Below are positions 41,841 to 50,555 of a stretch of 63,686 nucleotides of DNA, piece after piece. The notes beneath the pieces were generated by a model. It made no database searches, was not told where the DNA came from, and saw only the letters and a list, made by a program, of their open reading frames with translations. Each line of letters starts with the position of its first letter. The stretch's first letter is position 1. The stretch comes from Croceibacterium_A sp035555595 (GTDB lineage Bacteria; Pseudomonadota; Alphaproteobacteria; Sphingomonadales; Sphingomonadaceae). Location of the stretch: contig DATMGK010000107.1 of assembly GCA_035555595.1 (NCBI GenBank), forward strand, positions 1-63,686. The letters run 5' to 3'. The position numbers were made by a program, and so were the translations under genes.

Positions 41841-42622
41841 ATGTCGTTCCGGATCGTCGCCAGCGCGCCGCCGTCAATCTCCCACTTCGCGCCGTTGACG
41901 TAGCTTGCCTCGTCACTCAGCAGGAAGCTGACCACGTCGCCAACCTCGCGCGGCTGGCCCACGCGGTTGAGCGTGGCGGTCTGGCCCAGCTTGTCCATTC
42001 CGGCCTGCACATCGCCATCGAACATCTGTTCCAGCATGCCGACCAGCAGCGGGGTTTCGATCACGCCCGGCATCACGCAGTTCACCCGCACGCCCTTCTG
42101 CGCCACTTCGCTGGCCGCCGTGCGCGTCAGCCCGACCGCGCCGTGCTTGGCCGCGTTATAGGCGCAGGCACCCGCAAGGCCGCGTTCCGATCCGATCGAG
42201 GCGGTGTTGACCACCGCGCCCCTGCCCGCCGCGACCATGTGCGGCAGCACGAAACGCAGGCCCAGGAACATGGAGCGCAGGTTGACCCGGATGATCTTGT
42301 CGAATTCCGCCACTTCGTATTCGTGCGTGGGGGCAAGGTTGCCTTCGATCCCGGCATTGTTGAAGAAGCCGTCGATGCGGCCGAAGGCTGACATCGCGGC
42401 CTTCGCATAACCCGCCACGGCTGTTTCATCCGCGCAGTCCGCCACGTGGGCCAGCACGTCATGACCGGCCGCCTGCAATTCGCCGGTGCGCTGCTCCAGC
42501 CGTTCCCCATCGATATCGACCATGAGCAGCCGCGCACCTTCACGGGCGAGGATTTCGCATGTGGCGAAGCCGATGGCCCCGGCGGCGCCGGTAACGATTG
42601 TCGCGCGATCCTTGTGGCGCAT
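41837..42622 (-). CDS. Short-chain dehydrogenase/reductase (last gene of the 13-gene operon)
   Basis: The protein has 261 aa. The classical SDR pattern is present: VTGAAGAIGFATCEIL, NNAGIEG, S in NTASIGSERG, YNAAKHG (Y-x-x-x-K) and PGVIETPLL. It oxidises or reduces an alcohol/ketone with NAD(P). Two starts are possible: 42622 (one-base overlap TGATG with the upstream gene and GGAGG six bases before it, preferred) or 42625 (ATGA). The gene ends in a CTAG that is also the stop region of the convergent membrane-protein gene. Confidence 0.9.
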   Translation of the reverse strand: MRHKDRATIVTGAAGAIGFATCEILAREGARLLMVDIDGERLEQRTGELQAAGHDVLAHVADCADETAVAGYAKAAMSAFGRIDGFFNNAGIEGNLAPTHEYEVAEFDKIIRVNLRSMFLGLRFVLPHMVAAGRGAVVNTASIGSERGLAGACAYNAAKHGAVGLTRTAASEVAQKGVRVNCVMPGVIETPLLVGMLEQMFDGDVQAGMDKLGQTATLNRVGQPREVGDVVSFLLSDEASYVNGAKWEIDGGALATIRNDI

Positions 42623-42834
42623 CATTTCCCTCCCTTGCGAAACGGCAGTGTGAGCAGGAACCACACCAGTGACGGGGTCAGCAGTTTCAGGAACGCGCGC
42701 GCGTTCTCCGGCGTCAGGCTGGCGCTCATCGGCATGGTGCCGAAGACTTTGCCTTTCAGCACCAGATCGTCCCCTCGCCGTTCGATGGCGGTGACCTGCA
42801 TCAGTTCGCTCTTGTCGGCGGAATGGATCTTCAT
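42622..42834 (-). CDS. Small coupled protein of unknown function (70 aa)
   Basis: The product begins MKIHSADKSELMQVTAIERRG and continues DLVLKGKVFGTMPMSASLTPENARAFLKLL, ending in a hydrophobic LVWFLLTLPF segment with a basic tail (RKGGK). The stop overlaps the SDR gene by one base and the start overlaps the oxidoreductase stop by four, so it is a genuine operon member. A small membrane-anchored or oxidoreductase-associated subunit is possible. No family was recognised with confidence. Confidence 0.7.
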   Translation of the reverse strand: MKIHSADKSELMQVTAIERRGDDLVLKGKVFGTMPMSASLTPENARAFLKLLTPSLVWFLLTLPFRKGGK

Positions 42835-44408
42835 GCCACGGCTATCCGGTCGAAATCGAGGCCGAGATCTTCGGCCATGACCATCGCCGTCGCCCGACCG
42901 GCCCCGAACACGCCGCCCCCGGGGTGCTGGAACGGGCCGACCAGATAGAGCCGGTCCACGCCCGGCACGCGGTACTGGCCCAGTTCCGGCGTGGGGCGGT
43001 GGCTGCCCGATTGATAAGTGGTGGTGGCAATGCCGTGCAGGTCGCCGCGATGGAAACTGGGGCTGGTCCGCTCCATGTCCACCGGGCTGTCGCAGTGATA
43101 ATCCAGCACGACATCGGGCACATTCTCGATAAAGTCGCCCATGCGCGCGATCATGCTGTCGGCGAATTCGCGTTTCGCTTCGTCCCAGCTCCGCCCATCC
43201 GGGCGTTCGTAAGGCACGTAGTCCCACGCGTGGAAGATCGCCTTGCCATCGGGGCAGCGGCTGGGATCATGCTGGGTAAGCTGGCCCACGCCAACCAGCG
43301 GGGTGGGGGAGAAACCGCCATAGCGCAGCTCGTCAAACGCGCGGCGCATGTCCTCATAACTGGCGGGCATCAGCTCGTACATCACGGCGGACAGCTCATG
43401 CCCGTCCGCGTCTCTGGCCTTGAACCGCAGCGGCGCATCGAGCGCGGCGTGGACGGTGAAGCAGGCCGCAGGCGTGATGTGCGTGCGCTTCGCGTTCTTC
43501 GCCACGGTGGCCGGCAGGTCCGCAACCATATCCGGCAGGTTGTGCGGATGGATCGCCCCGATCACGCCCTCCGCCGCCGAAAACCGCTCCCCGGAATCGA
43601 GCACGACGCCTGTGGCGCGTCCGCCATCCGTCAACACTTCGCGCACGGGGGCATTGGCGACGACCTTGCCGCCATGATCCTCGATGCAGCGGATCAGCGC
43701 GGCGGTGAGGCTACCCGATCCGCCGACCGGCACGCCGAAGCCGAACTTTTCGAGGAAGCCCAGGAATACATAGGCCCCGATCCCAGTTGCCTTCTCGTCC
43801 GGGCTGACGAGGTTTTCACCTGCCACGCGCCCGAAATGCGCCTTCACCCGGTCATGTTCGAACAGTTCTTCCATCAGGTCGAACGTGCTGACCTGCGTGG
43901 TGCGCCAGATCTCCCGCCCCTCCGGGCTCTGGTCCATCATCGCGGTCTGTGCGCCCAGCGGCATGGGCGGGGAGTAAAGCCCGGCCTGTATCATCGGCAG
44001 CCACTGGGCCGCCTGCCGCGACATCTCCCGAAACGTATCCGCATCTTTCGCACTGAAGCGCCGGATCGCTTCCGCCGATCTGGCCGGATCACGATGGAGG
44101 GGCAGGGTCGCACCGTCTTCCCACACGCTCATCATCGGCACTTCGGGGAACACATATTGCAGGCCGTATTTCCGCTTCAGTGCCAATTCGTCCGCCAGCA
44201 ACAGCGGATTGCCGTGGATGAAGATGTGGCTCATCGAATGCTGGTCGTGGTGGAAGCCGGGCCGGGTCAGCTCCCGCGTCACGCAGCCGCCGCCGAACCA
44301 TTCGTTGCGTTCCAGCACCAGAACCCGCTTGCCCGCCACCGCCAGATAGGCCGCGGCGACCAGCCCGTTGTGGCCCGAACCAATGGCTATGATATCCGCG
44401 TCCGCCAT
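42831..44408 (-). CDS. Phytoene dehydrogenase-like FAD-dependent oxidoreductase
   Basis: The protein has 525 aa. The FAD Rossmann motif is AIGSGHNGLVAAAYLAVAGKRVLVLE; the middle has GGSGSLTAALIRCIEDHGGKVVANAPV, and the C-terminus VGPFQHPGGGVFGAGRATAMVMAEDLG closes the FAD site. This places it with phytoene dehydrogenases, carotene isomerases and the pyridine-nucleotide oxidoreductases that desaturate hydrocarbons. No carotenoid genes are near, so it probably acts on the cluster's substrate. The ATG at 44408 has AAGGGG upstream; a GTG two codons earlier is possible. It lies 10 bp behind the SxxK hydrolase and overlaps the 70-aa gene. Confidence 0.88.
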   Translation of the reverse strand: MADADIIAIGSGHNGLVAAAYLAVAGKRVLVLERNEWFGGGCVTRELTRPGFHHDQHSMSHIFIHGNPLLLADELALKRKYGLQYVFPEVPMMSVWEDGATLPLHRDPARSAEAIRRFSAKDADTFREMSRQAAQWLPMIQAGLYSPPMPLGAQTAMMDQSPEGREIWRTTQVSTFDLMEELFEHDRVKAHFGRVAGENLVSPDEKATGIGAYVFLGFLEKFGFGVPVGGSGSLTAALIRCIEDHGGKVVANAPVREVLTDGGRATGVVLDSGERFSAAEGVIGAIHPHNLPDMVADLPATVAKNAKRTHITPAACFTVHAALDAPLRFKARDADGHELSAVMYELMPASYEDMRRAFDELRYGGFSPTPLVGVGQLTQHDPSRCPDGKAIFHAWDYVPYERPDGRSWDEAKREFADSMIARMGDFIENVPDVVLDYHCDSPVDMERTSPSFHRGDLHGIATTTYQSGSHRPTPELGQYRVPGVDRLYLVGPFQHPGGGVFGAGRATAMVMAEDLGLDFDRIAVA

Positions 44409-44418
44409 CCCCACCCCT

Positions 44419-45561
44419 TCAGATTATTGCCGACAGCGCCAGATCGCTCAGCTTCTGGCAGCGTTCGATATTGGCAGCCTGCGTCATCACCCCGGCGCTG
44501 CACATGGCGAAGCTGACGTCGGCCGCCGGATCGACCCAGAACATCGTGCTGCCCGCGCCATAGTTGCCGTGCGTTTCCGGGCTGGCCAACGTGCCGAACA
44601 AGTGGTGGAAGATGCCCGTGCCGCGCACCTGAAAGCCGATGCCCTGATTGGCGGGCGGCACTTCCCATCCGGCGCCTTCGGCGACGCGCTTGTAGAGTTC
44701 ATTCGGCATCTTGCCGGTGTGGACCTGCCGCGCCAGCCGCAGCACGGCGGGGGACAGGATACGCACGCCGTCCAGTTCCCCTCCATGTCGCAGCATTTCG
44801 GCGAAACGATAGAGATCGCCGCTGGTGGACGCGCAGCCGACGTGCGGGGCCTCCACCTCCGGGTCTTCGAACAGCGCGTGGTCGCCGGGCAGATTGCGCG
44901 ACAGGTGCTGGATCGGCACCGTGCCACGCATGTCCGGCGGGACATGGCGGTCCTTCAGGTCCGCGCGCAGCCCCATGCTGGTGCTGTCCATCCTCAGCGG
45001 GGCGAACAAGTCTTCATGCAGCAGCGTGCGATAGTCACGGTGCAGCGGATCGGTGCGGACCAGCGCCGTGCCCATCAGCACGTGATTGACCAGCGGCGAA
45101 TAATCGCAGCGCGTGCCGGGGGACACCTCGCCGTGGACGTTTTCTATCGATGCTTCGAACAGTTCCGCCAGCCGGTCCAGATACATGCCCGGCTTCGGCG
45201 TCCACACGCCGGGCATACCGGCGGTGTGAGTCAGCAGGTGGTAGAACGTCGCATCTTCACGCGGCTGCCCGGTAAACTCCGGCATCACATCGCGCACTTT
45301 GGTCGTCAGGGCGAAGCGGCCTTCCTCGATCGCTTTCAGGATCAAGACATTGGTGAACGCCTTGGTGACGGAGAAGATCGAGAAGACGTTGTCGTATCGC
45401 AGCGGTTTCTCCCCCGCCGCGTCCTGCGCGCCCAGCGCCTCTGCAAACACAACCTCGCCGCCGTGCCCCACGGTCAGCACCGCGCCGAAATAATCACCGC
45501 GCGCTATGTCGGCGAGGATCACCTCGCGCAGCTTGTCTAGCCGGGCCTGCCAGACCGTCAT
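44419..45561 (-). CDS. Serine hydrolase of the beta-lactamase / EstB family (copy 1)
   Basis: The protein has 380 aa. The SxxK motif is FSVTKAF (about residue 63), followed by LLTHTAGMP and a Tyr in CDYSPLVNHVLMG, the usual tyrosine region; a third motif lies near HGNYGAGSTMF. There is no signal peptide, unlike true beta-lactamases, so it is a cytoplasmic esterase or amidase. It overlaps the upstream SDR by four bases. Together with the second copy 3.2 kb upstream it makes a within-operon paralogous pair. Confidence 0.87.
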   Translation of the reverse strand: MTVWQARLDKLREVILADIARGDYFGAVLTVGHGGEVVFAEALGAQDAAGEKPLRYDNVFSIFSVTKAFTNVLILKAIEEGRFALTTKVRDVMPEFTGQPREDATFYHLLTHTAGMPGVWTPKPGMYLDRLAELFEASIENVHGEVSPGTRCDYSPLVNHVLMGTALVRTDPLHRDYRTLLHEDLFAPLRMDSTSMGLRADLKDRHVPPDMRGTVPIQHLSRNLPGDHALFEDPEVEAPHVGCASTSGDLYRFAEMLRHGGELDGVRILSPAVLRLARQVHTGKMPNELYKRVAEGAGWEVPPANQGIGFQVRGTGIFHHLFGTLASPETHGNYGAGSTMFWVDPAADVSFAMCSAGVMTQAANIERCQKLSDLALSAII

Positions 45562-46310
45562 CCCGCCGCGATGATGCCGCCATCAATGGCCAGCATCGCT
45601 CCGTTGATGAACGCCGCCTCGTCAGACAGCAGGAACGCCACGGCCTTCGCCACATCTTCCGGCGTGCCGTTGCGGCGCAGGGGGATGTTCCTTGCCCGCT
45701 GTTCGTACTGTTCCGGCGTTACGAAACCTTCGGTGGCGGGCGTGGGCACGCTGCCCGGCGCAATGGCGTTGACGCGGATGCCGCGCGGGCCAAGCTCCCC
45801 CGCCAGAACCTTGGTCATTCCAGCGATGCCGGCCTTGATCGTGGTATAGGCCGCCGTATTCGGCCGCCCGCGATAGGCGACGGGTGATGAGTAATTCAGG
45901 ATATTGCCCGGCGCATCCGCATCACGGTGGGCAAGGAACGCCTGCACGCCCCAGAACACGCTTTTCAGGCCCGCCGAAAGCATCCGCTCCAGCGTTTCCT
46001 CGGTCACATCCTCGATCGGTTCGTAGACAAGGAACGAGGCGTTGTTGATCACCGCGCGCAGCGACCCGGCGTCATAGCGGAACGCCTCCGCCACGCCGAA
46101 GTATTCCGACCGGTTGCCCAGATCGCCGCCATAGGCATGGGCCACCCCGCCCGCCGCGCGTATCTCCTCTGCCACCCGGCGCGCACTGGCCACGTCGATA
46201 TCGGCCACGCCCACCAGCGCGCCCTCGCCCGCCAGATGCTTCGCGATACCTTCCCCCAGCCCGCGACCGGCGCCGGAAATCAGGATCGGCTGGCCTTCGA
46301 ACCGCCGCAT
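45558..46310 (-). CDS. Short-chain dehydrogenase/reductase (second SDR of the operon)
   Basis: The product has 250 aa: LISGAGRGLGEGIAKHL, NNASFLVYEP, S in LNYSSPVAYRG, YTTIKAGIAG (Y-x-x-x-K) and AIAPGSVPTP, with the closing INGAMLAIDGG. It is similar in plan to the other SDR in the operon but clearly a different subfamily. The start lies three bases behind the upstream NTF2-like gene; the stop overlaps the serine hydrolase. Substrate unknown. Confidence 0.9.
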   Translation of the reverse strand: MRRFEGQPILISGAGRGLGEGIAKHLAGEGALVGVADIDVASARRVAEEIRAAGGVAHAYGGDLGNRSEYFGVAEAFRYDAGSLRAVINNASFLVYEPIEDVTEETLERMLSAGLKSVFWGVQAFLAHRDADAPGNILNYSSPVAYRGRPNTAAYTTIKAGIAGMTKVLAGELGPRGIRVNAIAPGSVPTPATEGFVTPEQYEQRARNIPLRRNGTPEDVAKAVAFLLSDEAAFINGAMLAIDGGIIAAG

Positions 46311-46313
46311 GGC

Positions 46314-46727
46314 TCAATCCATTCCGAACAGTTTGGCCGTGTAGAGGCTGTCCATGTATTCATGCAGCCGATCGATCTTGCCGTTCGAAACGTGGAACAC
46401 CCAGGCATAGTCGTTCTCGTAAACCTTGCCGTCCAGCGTGGTGCCGGACGACCAAGATTCCACGCCCACTGTGCCGCCATCGGAAAACAGGTTGGTCACG
46501 TGGACCTTGGGATCGCCCGGTTCGAACATGCCGCGCACGGGGGCCAGGAACAGGTCGATGATCGCCATGCCGACATGCTCACCGGCACCGGCGATGTCCT
46601 TTACCTTGGGCTGCCAGACGGATTTGTCGTGGAAGAAGCCGCGCAGTGCCTCCAGATCGCCCGATGAAAGCACTTCGAAGAAATCGAGCACCAGTTGTTC
46701 GTTGGCGTTCTTTGCCGTGATGGTCAT
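46314..46727 (-). CDS. SnoaL/limonene-epoxide-hydrolase-like NTF2 protein
   Basis: The product has 137 aa: NANEQLVLDFFEVLSSGDLEALRGFFHDKSVWQP, GAGEHVGMAIIDLFLAPVRG and YENDYAWVFHVSNGKIDRLHEYMDS are the standard beta-sheet cone of the SnoaL / epoxide hydrolase group, with Asp and Tyr that could act as a catalytic dyad. It may open or isomerise an epoxide or cyclise a polyketide-like intermediate. It overlaps the next gene upstream (46724) by four bases. Confidence 0.85.
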   Translation of the reverse strand: MTITAKNANEQLVLDFFEVLSSGDLEALRGFFHDKSVWQPKVKDIAGAGEHVGMAIIDLFLAPVRGMFEPGDPKVHVTNLFSDGGTVGVESWSSGTTLDGKVYENDYAWVFHVSNGKIDRLHEYMDSLYTAKLFGMD

Positions 46728-47200
46728 TTCAGTCCTCTCGCTTCATCGCTGGGCGCGGGGATGTTCGGCATCGCGCCGCCCTGATGCAGGACGACGCGGC
46801 CATAGCGGCTCTTGAACCGCCACCCTTCCGCCGTTTTCACGTAGTGATCCTCGAACCCGCCGACATAGAGCGCGCCCGCTTCCTGCGGCGGCACGGTGGA
46901 TGCGTGGCTGGACAACATGGCGAGGTAATTCGTGCCCCGCGCCTCTGTTTCGCTGATGACATCCACCAGCACGTTGGTGACGATATGGCGCACCAGAATC
47001 GGCGGCCGGTCGCGGAAAATCGCCTGTACGCGGTCACGCCCGTAGAACGGGTGATCGGGCTGGAACGGGCGGGCAAATTCGCAATCCGGCGTGAACAGAT
47101 CAGCCAGCGCCGCATGATCGCCGTTGTCCGCATAACGCGCGAACAGCAGCGGCAACCGGCCACACTCCCGTTCGATCAGCAGGCGGGCCAGATCGTCCAT
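46724..47200 (-). CDS. NTF2-like protein of the SnoaL_4 type
   Basis: The product has 158 aa: LPLLFARYADNGDHAALADLFTPDCEF, GRDRVQAIFRDRP and GFEDHYVKTAEGWRFKSRYGRVV. The RxYArYxD-type sequence near the start is usual for NTF2-like hydratase/dehydratase relatives. The two neighbouring NTF2-like genes are different subfamilies, so they probably act on different intermediates. The start overlaps the stop of the decarboxylase-like gene (TGATG). Confidence 0.85.
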   Translation of the reverse strand: MDDLARLLIERECGRLPLLFARYADNGDHAALADLFTPDCEFARPFQPDHPFYGRDRVQAIFRDRPPILVRHIVTNVLVDVISETEARGTNYLAMLSSHASTVPPQEAGALYVGGFEDHYVKTAEGWRFKSRYGRVVLHQGGAMPNIPAPSDEARGLK

Positions 47201-47598
47201 CAGTCGAGCTTGCCCTTCGCTTCGTTGTCGATCTCCGCAAAGGCTTCGTTCGCCAGCCGGAAGCTGTCCACCGCCGCCGGGATGCCGCCATAGATGCCGA
47301 CCTGAAGCAGCACCTCGCGGATTTCCTCCCGCGTCAGGCCGTTGTTGAGCGCGCCGCGAATATGCGCCTTCAACTCATGCCCGCGGTTGAGCACGGCGAT
47401 CATGGCCAGGTTGATCAGGCTGCGATCACGCCGGGGCAGCCCTTCGCGGCCCCAGTTCCAGCCCCAGCAGTAAGTCGTAACCAGTTCCTGCAAAGGATCG
47501 TTGAACGGGCCGGATTTCGCCAGCGCGCGATCGACATAGGCATCGCCCAGCACCTCGCGCCGGATCTTCATGCCCTTGTCGTAAAGTTCCTTGTCCAT
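47200..47598 (-). CDS. Carboxymuconolactone decarboxylase-like protein
   Basis: The product has 132 aa, close to PcaC in length: YDKGMKIRREVLGDAYVDRALA, FNDPLQELVTTYCWGWNWGR, INLAMIAVLNRGHELKAHIRGALNNGLTREEIREVLLQVGIYGGIPAAVDSFR split across the core. The AhpD CxxC motif is absent, so it is on the PcaC side rather than a peroxidase. PcaC takes 4-carboxymuconolactone in the protocatechuate path, but no other pca genes lie here, so this member probably acts on a ring-cleavage or lactone intermediate of the cluster's own substrate. Confidence 0.85.
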   Translation of the reverse strand: MDKELYDKGMKIRREVLGDAYVDRALAKSGPFNDPLQELVTTYCWGWNWGREGLPRRDRSLINLAMIAVLNRGHELKAHIRGALNNGLTREEIREVLLQVGIYGGIPAAVDSFRLANEAFAEIDNEAKGKLD

Positions 47599-47633
47599 GG
47601 TGATTCCCTAAAGCCTCTGTTGTGTGGCGCGGA

Positions 47634-48866
47634 TCATCCCAGCACCCGGTAAACCGCATCGATCAGCCGCCGTGCACGTGGGCCGTTGTCGCCCACGGCG
47701 TGCATCTGGTTGCAGCAATATGAGAAGCCCAGCCGCGCATCGGGATCTCCAAAACCGATCGATCCGCCGAGGCCATGATGGCCGAAGCTGCGGGGGTTCG
47801 GGCCCATGTAAACCGCCGCCGGGGTATTCAGCAGCACGCCCAGCGCCTGATGATAGGGCCGGTCCTGCAACAGCTCGATCTGGTTGTGCTGTTCCACGAT
47901 CATCGCTTCCAGCCGATCCTTCGACAGCAGGGAAACGCCATCCACCTGACCCACCGCCGCGCCATAGATGCGCGCCACGCCGCGCGCGTTGCCGTGGCCC
48001 GATCCGCTGGCGATCTCGCACGTGCGCCACACGGGGGAATTCATCGTGGTATGCCACGGCTCTCGCGGGTTCTGGAGGAAGGCGAAGCTGCGCAGCACGG
48101 CACCGTCCTGCCACCCCTCTGCCGTGGTCGGCTTGTCCGGCACGGCCTGATCCTTCGCCGCGAACAGGCGCGCGCCGGTGTTGGGCAGCACTTCGGCCAC
48201 ATGGGCCTGCTGCTGTTCGTCCATGCCGCCGATGTAGTATTCCGCGCGCAGCGGTTCGGTGACGTTTTCCTTCAGGAACGGGCCGACGGTCATGCCCGTG
48301 ACCCGGCGCATGATCTCCCCCAGCAGGAAGCCCTGATTGTGGACGTGATAGGCCGCGCGCGTGCCCGGCTGCCACAGCGGATGCTGCACCTCCAGCGCGC
48401 GGATGTAGCCTTCGAAATCGAAGAACCCGCCGGGATACATCGTGTCTTCGGTCAGCACCGGGATCGCCGCCGTATGGTCCAGCACCATGCGCACGGTGAT
48501 GTCCTGTTTCCCGTTCTGCGCGAATTCCGGCCAGTAATGCGCGATGCGTTCATCGGGATCGACCAGCCCGCGATCGATCAGCATGTTGAAGCAGATTCCG
48601 GTGACGCCCTTGGCCACGCTCATCATGCAGACAGTGGTATGGTCATCCCAGTCCACGCTGCGATCGGCCTGCGCCCAGCCGCCCCACAGATCGACCACGG
48701 TTTCGCCATTCAGCACTACGCTTGTGGCCGCGCCCAGTTCATCCTCTTCACGGAAATTGGCGATGAAGGCGTCGACCGCCGGGCGGAAGCGTTCGTCATA
48801 GCGGCCGCGCAGCGGGAACATGCCGCCGCGCGCTTCGATACTCTCGTTCAGGTCAACCTGAGCCAA
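47634..48866 (-). CDS. Serine hydrolase of the beta-lactamase / EstB family (copy 2)
   Basis: The product has about 410 aa: SxxK in MSVAKGVTG, DHTAAIP, YHVHNQGFLLGEIM (tyrosine region) and HGLGGSIGFGDPDARLGF at the C-terminus. There is no signal peptide. The start is a TTG at 48866: GGGAGAG lies six bases before it, while the ATG at 48914 (17 codons upstream) has no ribosome binding site. It lies 35 bp before the decarboxylase-like gene and 88 bp behind the CmcJ-like gene. EstB-type esterases hydrolyse small esters and side chains. Confidence 0.85.
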   Translation of the reverse strand: MAQVDLNESIEARGGMFPLRGRYDERFRPAVDAFIANFREEDELGAATSVVLNGETVVDLWGGWAQADRSVDWDDHTTVCMMSVAKGVTGICFNMLIDRGLVDPDERIAHYWPEFAQNGKQDITVRMVLDHTAAIPVLTEDTMYPGGFFDFEGYIRALEVQHPLWQPGTRAAYHVHNQGFLLGEIMRRVTGMTVGPFLKENVTEPLRAEYYIGGMDEQQQAHVAEVLPNTGARLFAAKDQAVPDKPTTAEGWQDGAVLRSFAFLQNPREPWHTTMNSPVWRTCEIASGSGHGNARGVARIYGAAVGQVDGVSLLSKDRLEAMIVEQHNQIELLQDRPYHQALGVLLNTPAAVYMGPNPRSFGHHGLGGSIGFGDPDARLGFSYCCNQMHAVGDNGPRARRLIDAVYRVLG

Positions 48867-48954
48867 GCGTCTCTCCCATTTGTGCCGAGCCTTTGCGACT
48901 CTGGCATGTGTCATTGCTAAGGGAGCGCGGGCCCGCGCGAAAGCCCTTTGCGTG

Positions 48955-49758
48955 CTAACTTTCCGCTGCGCCCAGAAAGGCGATCGTCCGCAGCTCTATG
49001 CTCTGGCGCGGCGCGGCATCGCTTGGCGTGTCCGGCGGTTCGAAGGCGCTGTGGGCGGTGAACTGCACCGCGTCCGGATCGCTGTCGAACAGCCGGAAGG
49101 CCAGCACCTCGTGCGGCTCCATGCGCGGCACCCAGTACCAGCGATGATCCGGCCGCCACGCCAGGTTGAAGCCCCACAGGGAACGGCGGCCGAAATCGCC
49201 GAGGCCGCCCACCACTTCACTGTCGAACAGGTCTTCCCGCCGCACGGTGCTGGCGTCGCACACCGCCAGCGGCGCGCTTTCGACTGTGACAATAGGCCGC
49301 CAGACGTTAATCAGCATGTGCCGCCCGGCCAGCCGCCGCTCCGCCTCTTCAGCGGGCAGCAGGTCGCGGGCGAAATCGGCCACGGTGCGCGCGCCGTAAT
49401 CCACATGCGCGCCGTGCGCGGGCTGGTTATGGCCATGCGCTCCGCCGGCATTGGTGCGGATCATCGGGCCAAAACTGACCACCCTGTCCGCCCCCGTCAG
49501 CCGCTGCACCAGCGCCTCCGTTTCGCGGCAGTAACGGGCCAGTTCGGCCTGATCCGTGAAATCGGCCACATCCGCGGGCTGATCCACCAGTACGAAGCCA
49601 TTGCGGTCGAACGCCAGTTGATCGGCGATCGGCCGCACGTCGTGGAACGTCACCTCGCGCTCATCCACCGGCCAATAACTCTTTGCGCGGTCGCCGGGGT
49701 GGAACGTGGCCTTCTCGCCCCGCACCACGTATTTCATCGCGGCCCGCACATCGGCCAT
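48955..49758 (-). CDS. CmcJ/NvfI-family oxygenase-like protein
   Basis: The product has 267 aa: KATFHPGDRAKSYWPVDEREVTFHDVRP, GAHGHNQPAHGAHVDYGARTV (a HxD-like metal motif), HMLINVWRPIVTVESAPLAVCDASTV, FNLAWRPDHRWYWVPRMEPHEVLAFRLFDSD and TAHSAFEPPD. This is the family of CmcJ (cephamycin C pathway) and NvfI (fungal Fe(II)/2-oxoglutarate endoperoxygenase). Most known members come from natural-product biosynthesis; in this operon a degradative oxidation is more likely. The start overlaps the hydrolase stop (TAATG). Confidence 0.85.
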   Translation of the reverse strand: MADVRAAMKYVVRGEKATFHPGDRAKSYWPVDEREVTFHDVRPIADQLAFDRNGFVLVDQPADVADFTDQAELARYCRETEALVQRLTGADRVVSFGPMIRTNAGGAHGHNQPAHGAHVDYGARTVADFARDLLPAEEAERRLAGRHMLINVWRPIVTVESAPLAVCDASTVRREDLFDSEVVGGLGDFGRRSLWGFNLAWRPDHRWYWVPRMEPHEVLAFRLFDSDPDAVQFTAHSAFEPPDTPSDAAPRQSIELRTIAFLGAAES

Positions 49759-50555
49759 TACCCGGCCACCCCCAACAGAAACCGCCGCAGCACATCCACG
49801 GCGGCGGGAAATTCATCGAGCAGCAGGTGGGAACCGCCCGGAATCACCGCCAGTTCGGCATCGGGCAGAACATCCTGCCAATCACGCGCGTAGCCAAGGG
49901 GCACAATGCGATCCGCATCGCCCCACAGCAGCAGCGCGGGCCGGTCGAACCCCTTCAGGCCGTTCCGCAGCGCCTTATCCGTTACCGCCAGATCCTCTCG
50001 CGAAGCGAAGGCGGCGGCGCTTTCGCGCCCCCGCAACGCGGCCCATTCGGCAGAGGGCTCGGCAGGCCAGAACGGCGCGACCCACAGCGGATCGGCCACG
50101 AACATCGCCGGTATGTCCTGCGGCGCGACGCCCGCGAAATCGGGAATTGATGCGTGTTCCGACAGCAGCCCCGCCGGTGAAACCAGCGCCAGCCGGTCGA
50201 TGTCTCCGGGATTGGCGGCGGCATAGCGCGCGGCGATGTGTCCGCCCATCGAAGCCCCGGCCAGATGGAACGTATCCAGCCCCAGCGCGGGGAACAGCAG
50301 CTCGTAATGCGCCACATAGTCGCCCACACCGATGAACGGCGCATCCGCGCTTTCGCCGAAGTTCGGGTGATAGGGGCAATAGATGCGGAACTGGTCCGCC
50401 AGCGGCCGCGCCCATTCAAACCCGTGGAAGGTGCCGCCGCCGTGGAAATAGACCAGCGGTTCACCCTGCCCGATGGCATAAGTGACTGTCTCCACGCCCT
50501 CGACGCGGTGGACGATGCGATCGAACCCTTCGGTGCTGTATGCCCACCCGCTCAT
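49758..50555 (-). CDS. Alpha/beta-fold hydrolase
   Basis: The protein has 265 aa. The oxyanion HG is in YFHGGGTFHGFEWARPLA, the nucleophile Ser in LAGASMGGHIAARYA, the acid Asp in LLWGDADRIVPLG and His in PGGSHLLLDEFP, so the triad is complete. It resembles ring-cleavage product (C-C bond) hydrolases and esterases; because it directly follows the FAD monooxygenase, hydrolysis of an oxygenated or ring-opened product is likely. Overlaps are four bases with the monooxygenase gene and one base with the CmcJ-like gene. Confidence 0.88.
   Translation of the reverse strand: MSGWAYSTEGFDRIVHRVEGVETVTYAIGQGEPLVYFHGGGTFHGFEWARPLADQFRIYCPYHPNFGESADAPFIGVGDYVAHYELLFPALGLDTFHLAGASMGGHIAARYAAANPGDIDRLALVSPAGLLSEHASIPDFAGVAPQDIPAMFVADPLWVAPFWPAEPSAEWAALRGRESAAAFASREDLAVTDKALRNGLKGFDRPALLLWGDADRIVPLGYARDWQDVLPDAELAVIPGGSHLLLDEFPAAVDVLRRFLLGVAG

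Noticed and set aside
42924..44516. Plus-strand ORF of 530 aa opposite the phytoene-dehydrogenase-like gene
   Set aside because: Antisense shadow; the opposing frame has FAD motifs at both ends.
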